Of a stretch of DNA of 64,000 bases, positions 1 through 14,166 are shown piece after piece. The DNA comes from Hyparrhenia diplandra. Taxonomy: Eukaryota > Streptophyta > Magnoliopsida > Poales > Poaceae. Every line of letters starts with the position of its first letter. Position 1 is the stretch's first letter. The notes under the pieces were generated by a model. That model was given only the letters and a program-made list of their open reading frames with translations, made no database searches and was not told the origin of the DNA. The stretch is taken from contig JADLZK010002585.1 of NCBI GenBank assembly GCA_015847255.1, positions 1 to 64,000 of the forward strand, in the 5' to 3' direction. Position numbers and translations under genes: made by a program.

Positions 1-3000
1 ATAGAGGAAACCAACTATTCGCTAGAACAATGCGACTAACAAAGGGACATGCTCCCTTATTCTCGGTGGATGAGATTGCCATCTAAATAGTGACTGTTGA
101 GAATAGACACTATTTCATAACAACTTTCAACCTTTTTGGAGAAAAATGTCAAGTGAGAATATGAATTTCAAGATCTATTTTGATTCTAAGTGGTGGGTTG
201 ATCTCGCATGGGAAAAAGTTTCTAATTAGGCTCACAAGCATATCACGGAAATTTGGTGCTATATGAAATTTGTTTTGAACCAAATTTCCTTTTTGCCTAC
301 ATTTTTAGCCAGAGCTTTGAGTGCGTAATTAATAGGCCTAGCGGTTCCAAAGTCGTCAAGGTGGCTTTCTAGGAAGATTTATCTGAAGAGTCAATCGAGG
401 CCCATTTTGCTAAGAGATTTTTTTGTTTCTCTTGTGTTTTTCATTGTTTATGAGTTACGGTGGCTTTCTCTAAGGTATTTGGAAGTTAATTATCTAATTA
501 GTAGTTGTCCTAGTGTGACTTTTGGCTTGGAGATTTTTGGGATTGTGAGCACTTTTGGGTTACATGGGGATACAATTTCTCTATTTTTCTCGACATATAA
601 AGTTGGTTGGCTACCATTCCCCTCTCTTTTACTGCTCTTATTGTACATTGCCAACACATGTTTAGATATTTGGTCTGAACCACTTAACCCTAGAGGCTGA
701 AATGGTGCATCTTGAGATAGGTGCATCTGAAGACCATGATCTGTTCAAAACTTTTATTCACCTCGACACAAGATTAGTGATGAAGTAATGTGGCGCATCC
801 CTTCCTATTAGAACTCCATCTAGGTGGGGCCCAAACCTTAAAAACCGTTCACCTATGGCTTTTGAGGACCAAACCACAAAACCCCACGGAGAGTGCGCTA
901 TCAACTACACCTCCCCACGCATCTCAACACATGTTCAAGTCCTCCCGCCGGTTAACTTGACTTGGTCAACTAATGCCTTGACTTGACTAATACGGTCTAC
1001 TCCTCCACCGCGTGCTCATTTCCTCGAGTCGATGTATCCAAAATTATGACCCACCCACGCGATCGATCTTGCGTCCTCCTTGGTCCTCTGTGAGAAACCT
1101 TATGTCCATCGTTCACTGCTCTAGTCCATCGACACGCGACATCTTCCTCTACTTGCCTTCTTCATTGTTGTCACCGTCACCGATTGCTCCACACCTGCTG
1201 CCACCAACACCCAAGCGACATATTGCCCCTCACACTCCCTTTCGATCCATGGTTTGTCTCCACACTCAACCAAAGCCAATCATATCTGACAACCACTCAT
1301 CTGTACTCGATACATACTAGCAAACATCAACCATATGTTCGTTGAGCGACGTCTAAAGCCAGTTTAAAGCTACTGAAGCTAGGTTAAAACTAGCTAGTTC
1401 CTCATCACCGAGTAGTGCCACCTTGATTAGTACGTGCCAGCCCACCTCATCGTGCTACTTAATTGCCGGGGATTAGTCTGCTTTTGCGTTAAGAAGAAAA
1501 TAAGTTCGGTTGACTTTTCAAAACGCACAACAGTAAGAACTTTGCATATTACTCTTTACACGTAATAAGTACTCACGTGTACGATATATAATTTAATAGT
1601 TACTGCACCGGCACAACAGACAATTTACGAGCCAAGCTACATGCATGCAGCAGCCACAACCCTGCAAAGCATATGGGGTTCACAAAGACAAGTCAGAGAC
1701 ATAAAATAATTTTGAAGCTGCATGTGTAGCATTTTACTACTGTACAACTACATACTGGCCTCACATAAAACAAAAATCGACACCCTTCGTCTAATATAAT
1801 CTTTTCTACAAATATATCTTAAATTATTGTGCAATTAGAAGGACAATGATTGAACGAAATACCATATAACATAAGTAAGGCCGCCTTATAGAAGTTTTCA
1901 TCGGTGATTTCAAACACATTAAATAGAGGATGACGTGTAAAGAGGCTTTCGTACGAAAGGAAGGAGAGAGAGAGCTAAAAGGATACATTTCTCCCCATGA
2001 AATGTTTGCAGAGAGTTGTTTCCAAAAATGTTGGAAAGCTGAGAGGTTTCCTTCGCTTCATCACAAGTGACTTGCAAAGTGAAATGATGCATTGAGAGAC
2101 ATACCGCTCATGATAAGTTTGCCCTTGAAAACTATAAAGTGAAATCATACATTGAGACCATCCTAAGTAAAGCTAAAAGCTACACAAGTTGCTTCTCATG
2201 GAACTATATATACGTACAACACACAATTTCATATGAATCAATTCAATACGGCTTCTACGATCGGTGCGCTGATTCGATGATGAATCAACACAATGCATCA
2301 CCGCAAAACGGCCGGCTTACATGCATGCATGCAGAATGATGGTAAATCGCGTTTGAATTATCAACCAGTCACCGTACGTCATCAAATTTGGCGTGTGGAC
2401 TACCGCGCACTGTGCATAGCAGATGCTGGTGTAGTAGTACGAGAACATGCCCTGAGAACGAGCGACGAGTTGCTGCCACTTTCTAATTACAGCCTATCTT
2501 ACGTACACAAAAAAGCCTGTGACTACGGTCCGTATATTTAAGGCAAACGAAAAGGCGAAATAAAAAGAAACTTCGATCCAGCAGGATGTCCTATTTCATC
2601 ATCTCGAAAAGGATGAACAACTGTAATGCGTAAGCCTTTCATCCCTCTTAAAATCATTCTCAGATCCAAGTGCCGACAAACATGGAACTATATATTGTTA
2701 ATTATAGTAAATAAGCAAAGGGAAACAAACTATATATCACCTTAATTTCATAGAGTTTTGAATTTGAATGCACCGTATACTCTCTATCAAGTATCTTGTA
2801 CCTTATGTCGAGGAATTGAGCTAGGGTTGCAATTTGGAATTTATTACATTCTCGGCCTATCTTTAATTGGCCTATCTTTAATTTGTTTGAAATTTATTAC
2901 ATATTCGGAATTATTTCATGTATACATCCTAATTTAATATAAGATTACAAAGTTGAGGAAACAAAGAATAAAAAACATAATATAATGGTTCTTGGTGTAT

Positions 3001-6000
3001 TAAATTGAATGCTACTCCATATTGTCCGAAAATGGGTCATTGGTAAGGAAATTCATCCTTCCTCACATTTCTTTTCTTTCTTTCAGCTAGTTTTGATTTT
3101 TGAAATATAACATCAAGACCAAATCAAAATTCCACAAAACAGTTATTGAAATTGATAAATATTACATGTCCCATCATTGTGTAGCTAAGAAAATTTACTT
3201 TTATATACTGAAATAAAATGGTAGATTAACACAAACCAAGCAATCAGATATGCTACAAAAAAAAGGAATCTAATAGGGACAAAATTAAAAAAATGCAAAC
3301 ATAGTCACTGAAAGTTTGGTGGTAATCATGTTTCTAGAAGGAAGATCTATATTAAAATACTACATGGCTGACTACTATCCTAATGTTAGTTATCCGCAGT
3401 AAAGTGTATTCAACAAAACGAAGATAAATGTTATAGTTATAGAAAAAGGATATAATTTACACGATCCGCTACCAAGCACTAGTAAGAAATTTAATATATC
3501 ATTAAAAACTTCCAGCGACTCAAAATCAATTTGATTTTGAATTAAATGTGCACGCCTAATCTAATCAAGCAATCTATACTCTCCATCTTAAAAGGATACC
3601 ATATCTTTGAATCTATGATAAATCATTTAGTCAGCAGCTGCATGGTATATTGTCTTATAAAAGCTCTGATCAGCTGAAACTCGTCCTTGAAGCACGGACT
3701 ATATAGTGTCGTGCATGTAACAACAATAAGACTTCTTTTACAAATAGGATGTTGACACAAACTTAGTCTAATTTGGTTTTTTAGCCTGTACATATCGTAT
3801 ATCATATATGCAGCTTGCAGTTTCGTTAAAATCTATAAGTTGAATTTAAGAACTCCTGTGATTATAAGCAAAAGCAATTTGTAACAATGTATGGGCTAAG
3901 ATTGTACAATCCAACAATTATTGCTTTCCCAACATGTTAATGGTAAATAATAATATGCAAATGTCGCCAAATAGGACCTTTAATGTGTATTATTAAGTAA
4001 ATGTATACACGTTAGTAATAATGACAATATACTTAAAAAGCTTTTAGCCTCTTGTATGTTATTAGTCCATTAGAGCTAGCTATGCCAGTTTTCGTAAATG
4101 TAATGCATAGAATGATCACCGATGAAACCGCTAAATGAATTTGTCAAAATAAATAGATATCAATATTCCTCAAAGCATTTCGTCGTGATAGATTCATGTC
4201 ATCCATCTCATATCTTTATGCCGGTATATGTACCATATCTTGCATGTAGATGTGGTTATGTTCTTTATAGTATGAGCACCAAAATTCAGTCCTTTCTATG
4301 AATATGGAGATTATGCAATAACCGGCCTGACCATTCAGTCAATTCATTAGGTCTAACATATATGAAAAATGACAGTTAACACTACTGCGTTCTACAAAAT
4401 GCAGCGTGAGGTGCAACTTATGCTTGAACAATTAACGAAACCTGAAGGTTCATCTCAATGTATGTTCTTGCTAACGCCAGAAATATGCTGGTTAAAGCCT
4501 TACTATTTTCGCCTCTTAAGTTACACAAGTCTTTCAAATTTTGTTTCCTACAAACAAGCTCCTATGGACTTTCCAGTACTTTGTAAGATAGAGGTCACAA
4601 GACGATGTGTTCCCCTTCTTGAGACAATGCCCCCTGACTGAGAGCAGTAAGTTCAGAAAAGAAAGACGAATTGAACAACTATACGCAAAGGGAAGAAAGA
4701 ACGTAAGTAACAAGAGTTGCATACATGCATGCAGAGACTGCTCCTGGCTCTTCTTTTTTACCTCACCCCATAACTCTCCATTGCCTTTTCCAGCTTACAA
4801 CGGACCAAAGGTACTTTTGTCATAGACACAGTATCTATACATGCCTGCTCCAGCGTCACCAGTGCCAAAAGATCCCCCTCCTACACCTTACTAGTTGTGA
4901 TACCTATTGCTGAGCTGACGTGGCTCGTGCCTCCATTTCGTGCCCCCAGGAGGCAAATACTACGCCGCCGTACCCAAGTACTCAATGCAGTGAAAGGCGC
5001 GAGGAAAAGAGACGGTGATGTCAGCCTGTCTCTTCAAGTACTACAAAGGACAAGAACACAGAACGCAGCTAAGGCTACTCCATCTCCATGAGAGATGTGC
5101 ATATCGACGCAGTACCTACTACTACAGCAAGCAACAGAAGTGCTTAGTACTGAGAGGCTGGCCCTCTTCGTCTCTTTCCTCGAATAAATCAACGTCCATC
5201 AGACGTACAAAGAAGTTAAGGCCAGTGGTACGCCTTCCTCTGGCTCACCTCTCCTTTTTACAGACTGCCAGGGCCATAAAGAACTCTTGGAGTCTATACC
5301 ACCTCAAGGCCCAGACAAACGAAATTACACGTGATTTAGCCCACGGCGGGGTTAATTTTCAGTTGACCAGTACGTAAAACCACAAGCAGGAAGTCTTTCC
5401 ATTTTGATTGTGCTGGTGCCTAATACTGCTCTACCATACGGCGCTACTACATTATGACATGATACACCATGGTATTCATATGTAGTATGGACAAAAGAGT
5501 GAACAACAGTACAGAAAGTGGCAACCGGGCAAAAAAGCAGCACGAAAATGAAAACAAGAGCGCCAGCAGCACAGCACTCATAATATAAACAAGAGATGAT
5601 GAGCAGCAGACGAAAGAAGATGAGAAATGATTCATCAGGAATTTAAACAACTGACCTGCAAATGTTCTTTATATAGGCTTTGGCTCAAGCGTAAGTCGTC
5701 GAGTGCTGCTACTGACTGTCAATGTTGTTGTCTCACCGCCAGTTTCTTTGAGAACACTGCAAGCCGCACCTACCCAGGGATTTTGAGAACAGATCATACA
5801 TAAGGATGCAAGAAAGACATAATATATATTGCACCGCATTCATGCGCTAGGTATTCAGATCTTGGCAGTGATGCTGCGGAGAGTGCGAATTTGAACGTGT
5901 TATCATATGGGGACATAGGACAATCGGACCAACCAAAATCCATACATAAAAGAGTGAAATGATACCTTCAGGATCGAGTCCAATCGCACGATAAAAAAGG

Positions 6001-6257
6001 ATAAAGCAAATAGTAGGAAGCAAAACCGAAAGTCAGATTTGAAACCATATAAAAAGCAATAATAATTTACTACCTGCCTAACTTCTCTCTATATATATAT
6101 TGTCAAGCCAACAGAAGAATTTAAATGCACAAACAAAGTTCTGAGAACAAAGTGTTAAGAAAACTAGTCTAGATCCTATCATCAAAAGTTGCGTAATGGA
6201 GTCTCAAAAGGTGAAGAAGATGGTGAAGAACAGCAGATTTCCGGAAGGAAGAATTTT
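1..6257. other. AT-rich intergenic block, no gene recognised
   Basis: No reading frame in this stretch resembles a protein family I know; the longest open frames (about 60-120 codons near 0.4, 1.0 and 5.0 kb) lack coding character. A short piece near 1.78 kb (CCTTCGTCTAATATAA) resembles a decayed Stowaway terminus. TGCATGCATG-type alternating runs occur at several places, for example 2.32 and 4.72 kb. The last 100-150 bases before 6258 would be the 3' untranslated tail of the B3 relic that follows on the minus strand. Confidence 0.5.
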
Positions 6258-7583
6258 TCAACTTTCCTTTTTAGTCTCCTGATCGATCAACGAGGTCGCC
6301 AGGCCAGCCGATCGATCTTGCTCATGATCGAGATCCAATGACGAATGCGCTTCTCTCTTGGAGGACGATGATGACGACGGCGACGAGGCTGGGTGGATGA
6401 CTCAGCGCCAGTGGTGCGCACCGGCGCCCCCGCCGCGCTGAGGCGATTCGGAAGAACCTCAATGGCCCCTGGCCTTTGCCATCCCGGCATCCTCAGCGAC
6501 AATGCAAGTGTTGGCGTCCTGGCTTCTTGACTCTCGGCACTACCGGCTGCCTGGTTGCGGGGAAGCTTCGCTTGAAAGGACCCCAAATAGGGCGGATTGC
6601 GCCTCGCGGGCTGCCGTTGGGCTGTTGACGAGCGGCACCGAGTTTTATAGGTCCATGGGCAGGCCGTGCGCGCCTTGCGGGCTGCTGCTGCAACGCCATC
6701 ATAATGCTGCGGTGCCGGGGCGGGGGGGCGGCGGCGGCGGCGGCTGCTGCAGCATGGACGCGCGCGGGGGCATGCCGGTGAGCGAAGAAGAGGCATTTGC
6801 CTGCCCGTGCGGCGGCGGCGCGTTGATGCCGCAGTTTGCGGCCCGGCGGAAGCGGTGGGTGCTCGTGTGGCGGCGCGCGGGCGGCATGAAAGAAAATTTC
6901 ACCGCGCCGCCGCCCTGCGGGCCCAAGGGCGTGCCGTAGGGCGATTTACGGGCGCCAATGGTGCGGTTTCCCGCATCCTGCGTCGCAGGGCGGCGCTTCC
7001 AGCGTCGATGCAGCAGCGGAACCTTGCGGCTCCAAGCCGCGCGGCAGGAGACGGTGTCCCCGGCGTCGAGGCGCTCTCCCTGACGGCGGCTCCAGCCCTG
7101 GTCTTAATGCGCTCTGGCTGCTGTTCCAGTAGGAGTAGCGGAAGCGTTAGAGCTTGCCGGCGCGGTCCTCGAAGCGAGCAGGAGTGTCCTTCTCGTTGGC
7201 CGCCAGCGTCCAGCGCGGGAAGTACGCGTGCGCGCTCGGGATCACCAGCCGGTTGGAGTTTCCTCACGCCGCTGGCGTCACCACCTTGTCGAACATAAAA
7301 GGCCCTTCTCGGATCACCTCCACGTCAAGCGCCGCCGCCGCCCCGACGACGCCCCGAAGCCGTCGCTGAGCGGGAGGCGCAGCCGAAATTCGAGTGCGTC
7401 AGCCGCTGCCACGCAGGCTACAGTGACACACGCGGCGGCGGCGGTCCGGTGTCGGCCCGCTTCACGCAGCCGCCGCCGTCATGAAGGGGATCTCGCGGAT
7501 CGCCTCCGCCTCGTCGTCCTCCTCTCCTCCTCCTCGTCTCCTCCCTCTGGAAAACCTACTGAAGAGCTTCGCGAAGTCCACAT
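6258..7583 (-). pseudogene. B3-domain transcription factor relic (NGATHA/RAV-like)
   Basis: Read on the minus strand, this matches a grass B3 regulator of the NGATHA/RAV group from end to end. The relic start is the ATG at 7583-7581, followed by a GAG-rich acidic stretch and an IPFMTA-type motif. The B3 DNA-binding domain spans about 7303 to 6985 and shows GPFMFDKVVTP, NRLVIP, AANEK, FEDRAGKL and RFRYSYWNSSQS, then a decayed DAGDTVS-like part and an IDW-like end. The LFGV core of the RLFGV repressor motif is at 6600-6589. The C-terminus has a serine run, SKREAHSSLDLD. Intact relatives are about 400 residues, which fits the 1.33-kb span. It is broken. There is an in-frame TGA and the conserved Trp codon after GKL is TAA. 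Paired single-base indels flank the KLN motif, codons are missing in the middle of B3, and the C-terminal motifs lie in different frames. Intact members bind DNA and repress lateral-organ growth genes in the nucleus; this copy cannot make that protein. Confidence 0.85.
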
Positions 7584-8390
7584 CGCTGCCAGTGCGGCAA
7601 GCCAAGCGACGCCCCTGGCCTCCTCCGCCTCAGCTCCCCGCGCGCTGTGAAGCTCTCGAGCGCGCGCCTGCCTTCGCGGGCTGCCTCCTGCTGCGGCAAA
7701 GTGCTTTGATGCTTATGCGGTCCTGCGCGGCGGTGGACTGGCTGGTTGCTTGCTGGGGAGAGTGAAGAGAGGCGGGGATCTATCCGCGATGGTGGTTTCC
7801 CAGCCTATCTATATCTGGGCCTTCACTTCTATCTTCGTCTGCCCCCGCTCTCTACTTTCTCTCCTCGCTTGTGACTTGTGGAGTGAATTTTGGTTCCGGT
7901 TAGTTGGACGATCGCGGCACGACCGATCGGGGTGAGGGGGTGCCATTCATCTGCTCTTGTTGCTGCCACATTGACCTCCCACGCGCTCGGATCGATCGAT
8001 CTCCGGAGCCGAGCGCGCGTCGGAGGGCAGCTAGCGCTGCTGGAGTAAGCCGGGATCGATACCTGGAGAGAGAGTGCGTGGTAATGGTAGTAATGGCGCA
8101 GCGGTTGTTCGATCCTTCTCTCTCTCTACGATTAAGTGGTGTGCTGCTAGGGTAAAAGCGAGCTTACGAGCAGGGGAAAGCTGCCGCGACAGCGCTGCGC
8201 CCCACAACCACAAGGCGGGAGGGAGGCGCTCCAGTATTTCAGCCCAGCCCAGAAGGGCGGCCGGGGAGACCCGGAGAGCTAGGCAGCAGGCATGCACTGA
8301 CTGCCCTAGTAGGACTCTTTCTGGAAGGTGACCGGGCACAACCAACCGCTCGCAGTGTGTTGGACTACTAGTAGTGAATGGTACGTGTGG
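7584..8390 (-). promoter_or_regulatory. Former 5' leader and promoter region of the B3 relic
   Basis: This GC-rich block lies immediately upstream of the relic start on the minus strand. It contains pyrimidine-rich leader-like sequence when read toward 7583 (CTCTCTTCACTCTCC near 7770) and several CGATCG/GATCGATC motifs near 7910-8060. No open frame here resembles a known protein. The assignment as leader and promoter rests on position and base composition only. Confidence 0.4.
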
Positions 8391-11300
8391 CATTATGCAC
8401 TTCTTTTCTATTCCCCGTAATATGTTAAAAGAAATTGATCAAAGTTGCAGACTTGGTGGAGTAAATCGTATTGCATGCAAGGTGATGCATATCCTACTGC
8501 TACTAGCTTCCTTTCAGTATTTCTGTTTTCCGGTCTTACTGAATACTATCATTGGTAAGCAGGCTGTGCACTGTTACCGATTGTGAGCAGCTGTATGCTA
8601 ACCATAAATACAATAATCGACCGATTCGATCTGATGAGAGATGAAATTTCATACAAACTTCGACAAACTTCCAGTTGAAAAACTTGTATTTTCGTTGTAC
8701 GGTAGTTATTTTTACGACGTCTCTGATCCCGCCCAGTTCACGTTGCCCGTGCATATATTCTCGCATATACACGGGAACCCCGTTGAACGGAAACAGTCAT
8801 GTATATACTAATACCTGCATAAGTTATATAAACATGCCATAGTATATCTCCATAGCCAAAAGCCACTACAATGACCGACCACTTGGGTTAGCACGGGCTG
8901 ACGAATGTGAATTGCTCTGCAGGTGCTGAGAGAGCAGGTAATTAGTGCTGTGTGCTGTTGGCATGGTACGGTGACAAGCTGTACCGCAGCCGCGGTGTAG
9001 CTTTTGCAGAGGGAGGATGGATGGCGCCATGGCGGGAGTAGGGTGAGCTCACCCTTGGCGAATCGATACTGGTTGCCTATGTGAGCTCGTCCTTGCCATG
9101 CGATATGGGGACTGCGGGCAAGCATGCCGAATCCGCGAGAGACATGCTCCTAAAGCGATGACGCTGCTTTATGTATCGATCGGAACCAAGAGATGAGCTG
9201 TGGCGGAAAGGGTTGCCATGTCTTTTCCACCACACATCGCCTTCCTCACTCGCAGCGCAGTCGACGACGATAATCGCTGCGTGCCGCGCGCAGGGATACG
9301 CATGCTGCGCGTCTCACGCCCCCAACTCCCGTACCTTGTAGGGTCCATGCAGCGTGCTAGCCCAAGGCAGCGCTAGCTGTCTCACCACACTAGTGATATT
9401 CCTTTTCATGATTCCACTGGTAAATCAGAGATGGACGACCACAGAAAAACTTGTGCTTTTAATCTCGTGGTCGAGCATGTACATTCAAATATACTACCAT
9501 CAAGGGTCCGGAATTCAATATCCATTATTATTGATAGCTATAGTTGTGCAGTACGCCACCTATAACTCTATATGATCCCCACTCAACCATCCTGGGCTGA
9601 GTCTTCAAGATCCGACGGCCCAAGGCGCTTGTAACCTAAAACGCACTAAAAATCCACCGCGCCGGGTCGCTTTTGCCCCGTACCGGGTTCCCACCGCTTC
9701 GCCTCGCGGCCGCGCTCTTGCTCTACCTTATCCTCACCACAACGGCTGCCTGAGCGCGCCCCCTTCCACTTCCTCCTCGGCCCTCCCATTTTCACGCCGC
9801 CACGAATAATTCAGTCAGCCATCCGTGGGTGGGTACTGCGACGGGGTTGCCTTGCCTCGAGGCCGGAGCCCTCCTCCCATTCACGCTGGCGCTCTGGCCA
9901 ATCGAGATGGAGATCTCGGCCTTCATGTCGCTCGGGCAGCATAGTGGCCTGAGTTGCCACGCTGGATGGGCCCGCACGCGACGCGACATCCTCGGGCCGC
10001 CTCTCGGGCGATCGGGCCGCCGGCCGCTTCCCGCCGGCCACAGCCCCGCCCATAAAGTACGCCGCCGTCGCCACGCCGACGCATTTACCGCAAGCACTCT
10101 CGCTATCTCCACTCGATTACTCACGCTACGTCGCGACGGCAGTACCCCCGCAGGTGCTCAGGTTCCTCCGCAGCCCGACATTCTTCCTCGACGCTAGGGG
10201 CCCCAACTATTGTTTCTCTAATCCTTCCCCGCCTTAAAGTACTCATGGAATGTCAAGATGAGTTTACTTGATATTTTATTTTCCCATTCTGTCAGCGCCA
10301 AGATCCTCAATTTGCAGCATAACAACGCTTTGGCAAAGATATCTAAAGTTTCTTATTGATTGAAGCTATATTGAGCGCCGGCGGCCGACAGGATTCTTTT
10401 CACCAAAGTATCTTATTTTTGATGGGCGGTGCTCCGGTGCTCCATCCCCGCTGAATGATGAGTTCACTTTTCGCATTCCGCCTAAACCTTCAATGCTGGA
10501 GATGGAAGATATGTGTTTAAATAGTTACACGCTGGAAGTCCGAGCATTATTGATATTTTGCCATAACCTAATTTTGGAATCCACCGGGACCGACGACCTC
10601 TCCTTTAATGTATGGTATGAAGGCTTTTTTCTATTCCATATATAGAGATACGATGTGCTCTTAAAAAGGTAGTACTCTTGAATCTGTTACAAAGATTTTG
10701 ATTCCATGTGGCATGCCCAACTACATGTCCGTAATGACGCCTCGTAAAGAAACTTAGATATACCGCAATCCATATGTGACACTTACATTCCGGGCTTCAT
10801 TTTCGGGGTACATTTATTCAGTGGCTTCAAATCCGCTATGGCAAAGTTCAACCGTACCCAATACGTGTCAAGAACGCGCCTAGCCATATCTTGTGGTGTA
10901 TTACTTGATCTCGCCATGACATCGCGATCACCTACCATGAATTTTTAAGCTATGCCAAAACATCTTCATATACACGTTTGTGTTCCGCTGGGTTCAGAGT
11001 TATGACAACCTTTTCACATATTCATGACACAAATTATATGAGTTCAATGCATTTGCCTTCTAACTAATTTAAAACTCATAGATACCTTCTAACCGATTTG
11101 CCGACGGTGGTGCCACTCTAACCATAACTCCAAATAGCTATATCCATTTCTTCACACTCAACAGGACTTCTCCTTCCCTCGTCGCTTTTTAAAACGCGAT
11201 GATAGCTGATGAAATCTCAAGGTACACTCCGACAATAAAATGTAAAGATAATACTTGACAAGTACCACAATAAAAGTTTGACCTTATTAAAGTGGTTAGT

Positions 11301-13563
11301 AACCCCGACAATCTTCTTGGATATCATGCAACACTTGATCCATAAATAGCCTTTAATTTAGTACCATATAGATCAAAATACATTATACCCCTTTCCGCCA
11401 ATGCTAGACTTCCACTATTGCTTTTTACGTACCATCACAATGAGGTGCTTACCCATTTTTGTTACATTAATCTATAATGATATTACACCACTTGGTTCCT
11501 TCTAATTCCCTTTAATGACACACATATCATTTTCAAATAAATGAAGCCGATGCATTGATTTGTTTCATTCATGACAACTACTCTGCACATAACGTTGGTT
11601 CTTCCATTTTTCCGTTGTACCGCGATCCACAAGAGAAACCCTAAATAATACTCTCGTGTGACTCCAATAACTCGCGAACCAACGTAGAACAAATTTCAAC
11701 AATACCCGTGTCATCCCAATAGATCCTAAGGTCCATCCGGCCGAACACACAAAACCTATCAACATTCAAAGGAAAATAATTTCTATACATCATCTCCTCG
11801 ATAACTTAGCATTATTTCCAAATTCATTGAGAATGTTGACTTCTCATAGATTTCATCGTACCTCGCTTTGCAACTACCACGCTGATGATCATACCTTACT
11901 GACTATATAGCAATGTACCGAACCTCGCTTCTCGATTTCAATCACCTAGACCTTCGTGAAAACTAATGTATTAGGTAGTCAAGGTTGCGCCGCCACAAGC
12001 ATCTGCATCCGCAGAGAGATAACAAACGGATCGGGTCATGACAAGTCGGGTAAAATTGTTTAAATTGATAGAAACCTGAGGAGTTAGCCCCTCGCCCGGT
12101 CTCCTTAATCAATCTCCATCAGAAGGAACCCTCATATAGTCTTATCTTTCCAACAAAGACATACATAATGTCCATCATCATTCCTTGGTGGTGGTGTCAT
12201 GGTATGTAAGTTGTTTTCAAGTAAATACCACACTAATTAGTCACTATTTGTATCGGAGTATTAATACTTCAGCGTATAATGAGCGTCATTCGGTAGTATC
12301 AGTGTCAAACTCTGATTAGTCTATATCCATATGCCTGGCTACTCCATATTCTCCTGGGTAGCTACGTGAAAAATACCTTCTCCTTTGTGGGCACTTTTCA
12401 GAGTCCTTTGCAAATGAAATCGCTTTCATACTATTGTCTTTGGCTAAGTCCTGCTACCATCATCAAGCATGTGCATTTAGACAATCGCCTCGCTCTTCCT
12501 CCTGCCCCACTATCATGCTATTACCTATTCTTTTTGTATCATCCTGACTATGCCATAGACCCATACTTCTTGGTTCTCAGAAGATTCATTTAAATTTTAT
12601 TCATACCGCTATGCGAATTAAGGCCTTGCTTCCTCGCGCAAAACAAAATTTGGACATGGTTGTTAGCACTAGCGCACAATTTGTTCCGGAATTGATGTGG
12701 GGTTGTGTATTCTTATTTGTCTCAGTAAATTGCTGGAGTTTTGTGATCACGCGTACTCGTGCGTGTAACCCTCGATGGCTTAAGATGGGGCTGGGGTGTA
12801 GTGTGTGGTAGGCAAAAGGTTGTCGACATGTAGCAGCCTCATGTTTCAAATCGAACACGCGTGGGAAGACTTCATTGTGTATCCGGAGCACTCGTGCAAA
12901 TGTAGGTCTCGGATGGAAATTTATTCAGCCACTAGAAATCGTGAGAAACGCAGCTTTCGGGATATGTCTCCGCAAGTAGTGAGAGTTCGCTTCTTAGGGA
13001 TAGGTACCATTGATCTTAAAAGAGTACTCTTTATATCCAAATTTCGTGAGAAGCCGCCTTTTCTTTTGAAAAAGTGCATTTCTGCTGTATCCGTGCTAAT
13101 GTAAGTATGTCTCATAACATGTTCTACTATTTTCACCAAATTTAAGCTGCAGCTCAAATACAGAAGACTTTGATCTAACTTCAAGAGAATCTGGATGATC
13201 CTCAAGCTAAAACAGTCGTAAAGAAACACTGAGAGGTACTTTAAAAGAAATATTAGAAAAATAAAGCTTCTAACAATATATATCAAATGTAATATCTAAC
13301 GCCTATTATGTACATCCCATTAATGCAGGTACTCAAATCATGACTCATGGAGAGCGAATAAATAAGTGAACTCTCAACAGCAGCACGTGCAGTCTTTTTA
13401 TAAAATATTAGTCGCCAGCACAAACTGCTCTTCAAAATAATTCGGTTTCAAAAAGAACTCGGCGCGCGCACCCTGAATAAATTACTGTTAACACTCAAAT
13501 GCACTGTTATCAATATCTAAACTATTTATTATAATGATTGCATTGTTCTTGTGAAAATCTATA
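8391..13563. other. Intergenic block with a GC-rich island and an AT-rich unidentified tract
   Basis: 8.4-9.6 kb holds nothing I recognise. 9.65-10.20 kb is a GC-rich island with overlapping open frames on both strands; none resembles a known family, so I do not call a gene. 10.2-12.4 kb is a uniform AT-rich tract without long frames and looks like old repeat sequence, but I could not place it in a family. 12.6-13.1 kb has short overlapping frames on both strands without recognisable motifs. Confidence 0.4.
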
Positions 13564-13817
13564 CCTCCATATTGAAAAGGAAGTCGCTTTAGGACATCGA
13601 CAATACGCTTCCAAAAGTGCAACTTCTCTTTTCTATCAAAATATTTATTAAAAAAATTATATATGTATACTTTTATGAAAGTATTTTTAAGACAAATCTT
13701 ATCGTATATGATTTTCACATTTCAAAAACTCCTCAACGACTTAAAAGTTATTAATCATTTATGTTCCCACTGCTTGACCGGGCCTTTCCAAAATCCATCT
13801 TTTCAATATGGAGGGAG
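13564..13817. mobile_element. Stowaway (Tc1/mariner) MITE
   Basis: The 254-bp element has terminal inverted repeats CCTCCATATTGAAAAGG on the left and the complement of TTTTCAATATGGAGGGAG on the right. It is flanked by TA on both sides (13562-13563 and 13818-13819), the target preference of Tc1/mariner elements. The interior is AT-rich and non-coding. The left end lacks about three terminal bases compared with the right. Confidence 0.85.
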
Positions 13818-14122
13818 TAATCGGTAATTGCCCCTTAAATAATGTTTTCTCATGTCCTTATCGTCGTGGGCTAAGAAATTCAATCATGGAAAATTTATCT
13901 TATATAATCATTGCATTTTTCATTCCCGCGTAACGCTGCTGGTGGGATTCCCTAGTTATATATATAACTCTCAAGGCTACTTATTTTCGTTGCCTGGCTT
14001 GTGGGATCACGAAAATGCTACATAAAACCTTGGCTATCATTTACTACTATGTACCTAGCTATACGTTACATAACAAAATTGATTTAAGAAAAAAAGTCAA
14101 ATCAACTTATAATTTGGAACAG

Positions 14123-14166
14123 AGAGGGAGTGACATATTTAAAAAGAGGGAGTGACATATTTAAAA
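14123..14166. repeat. 22-bp tandem duplication at a Stowaway-like terminus
   Basis: The block AGAGGGAGTGACATATTTAAA occurs twice, 22 bp apart. The preceding AT-rich 100 bp ends in GGAACAGAGAGGGAG, which looks like the right end of a decayed Stowaway element whose left end I could not find. Confidence 0.6.

Noticed and set aside
6502..7298. Long plus-strand open frames (145 and 163 codons) over the GC-rich region
   Set aside because: They are shadows of the minus-strand B3 relic; the meaningful motifs appear only on the minus strand.
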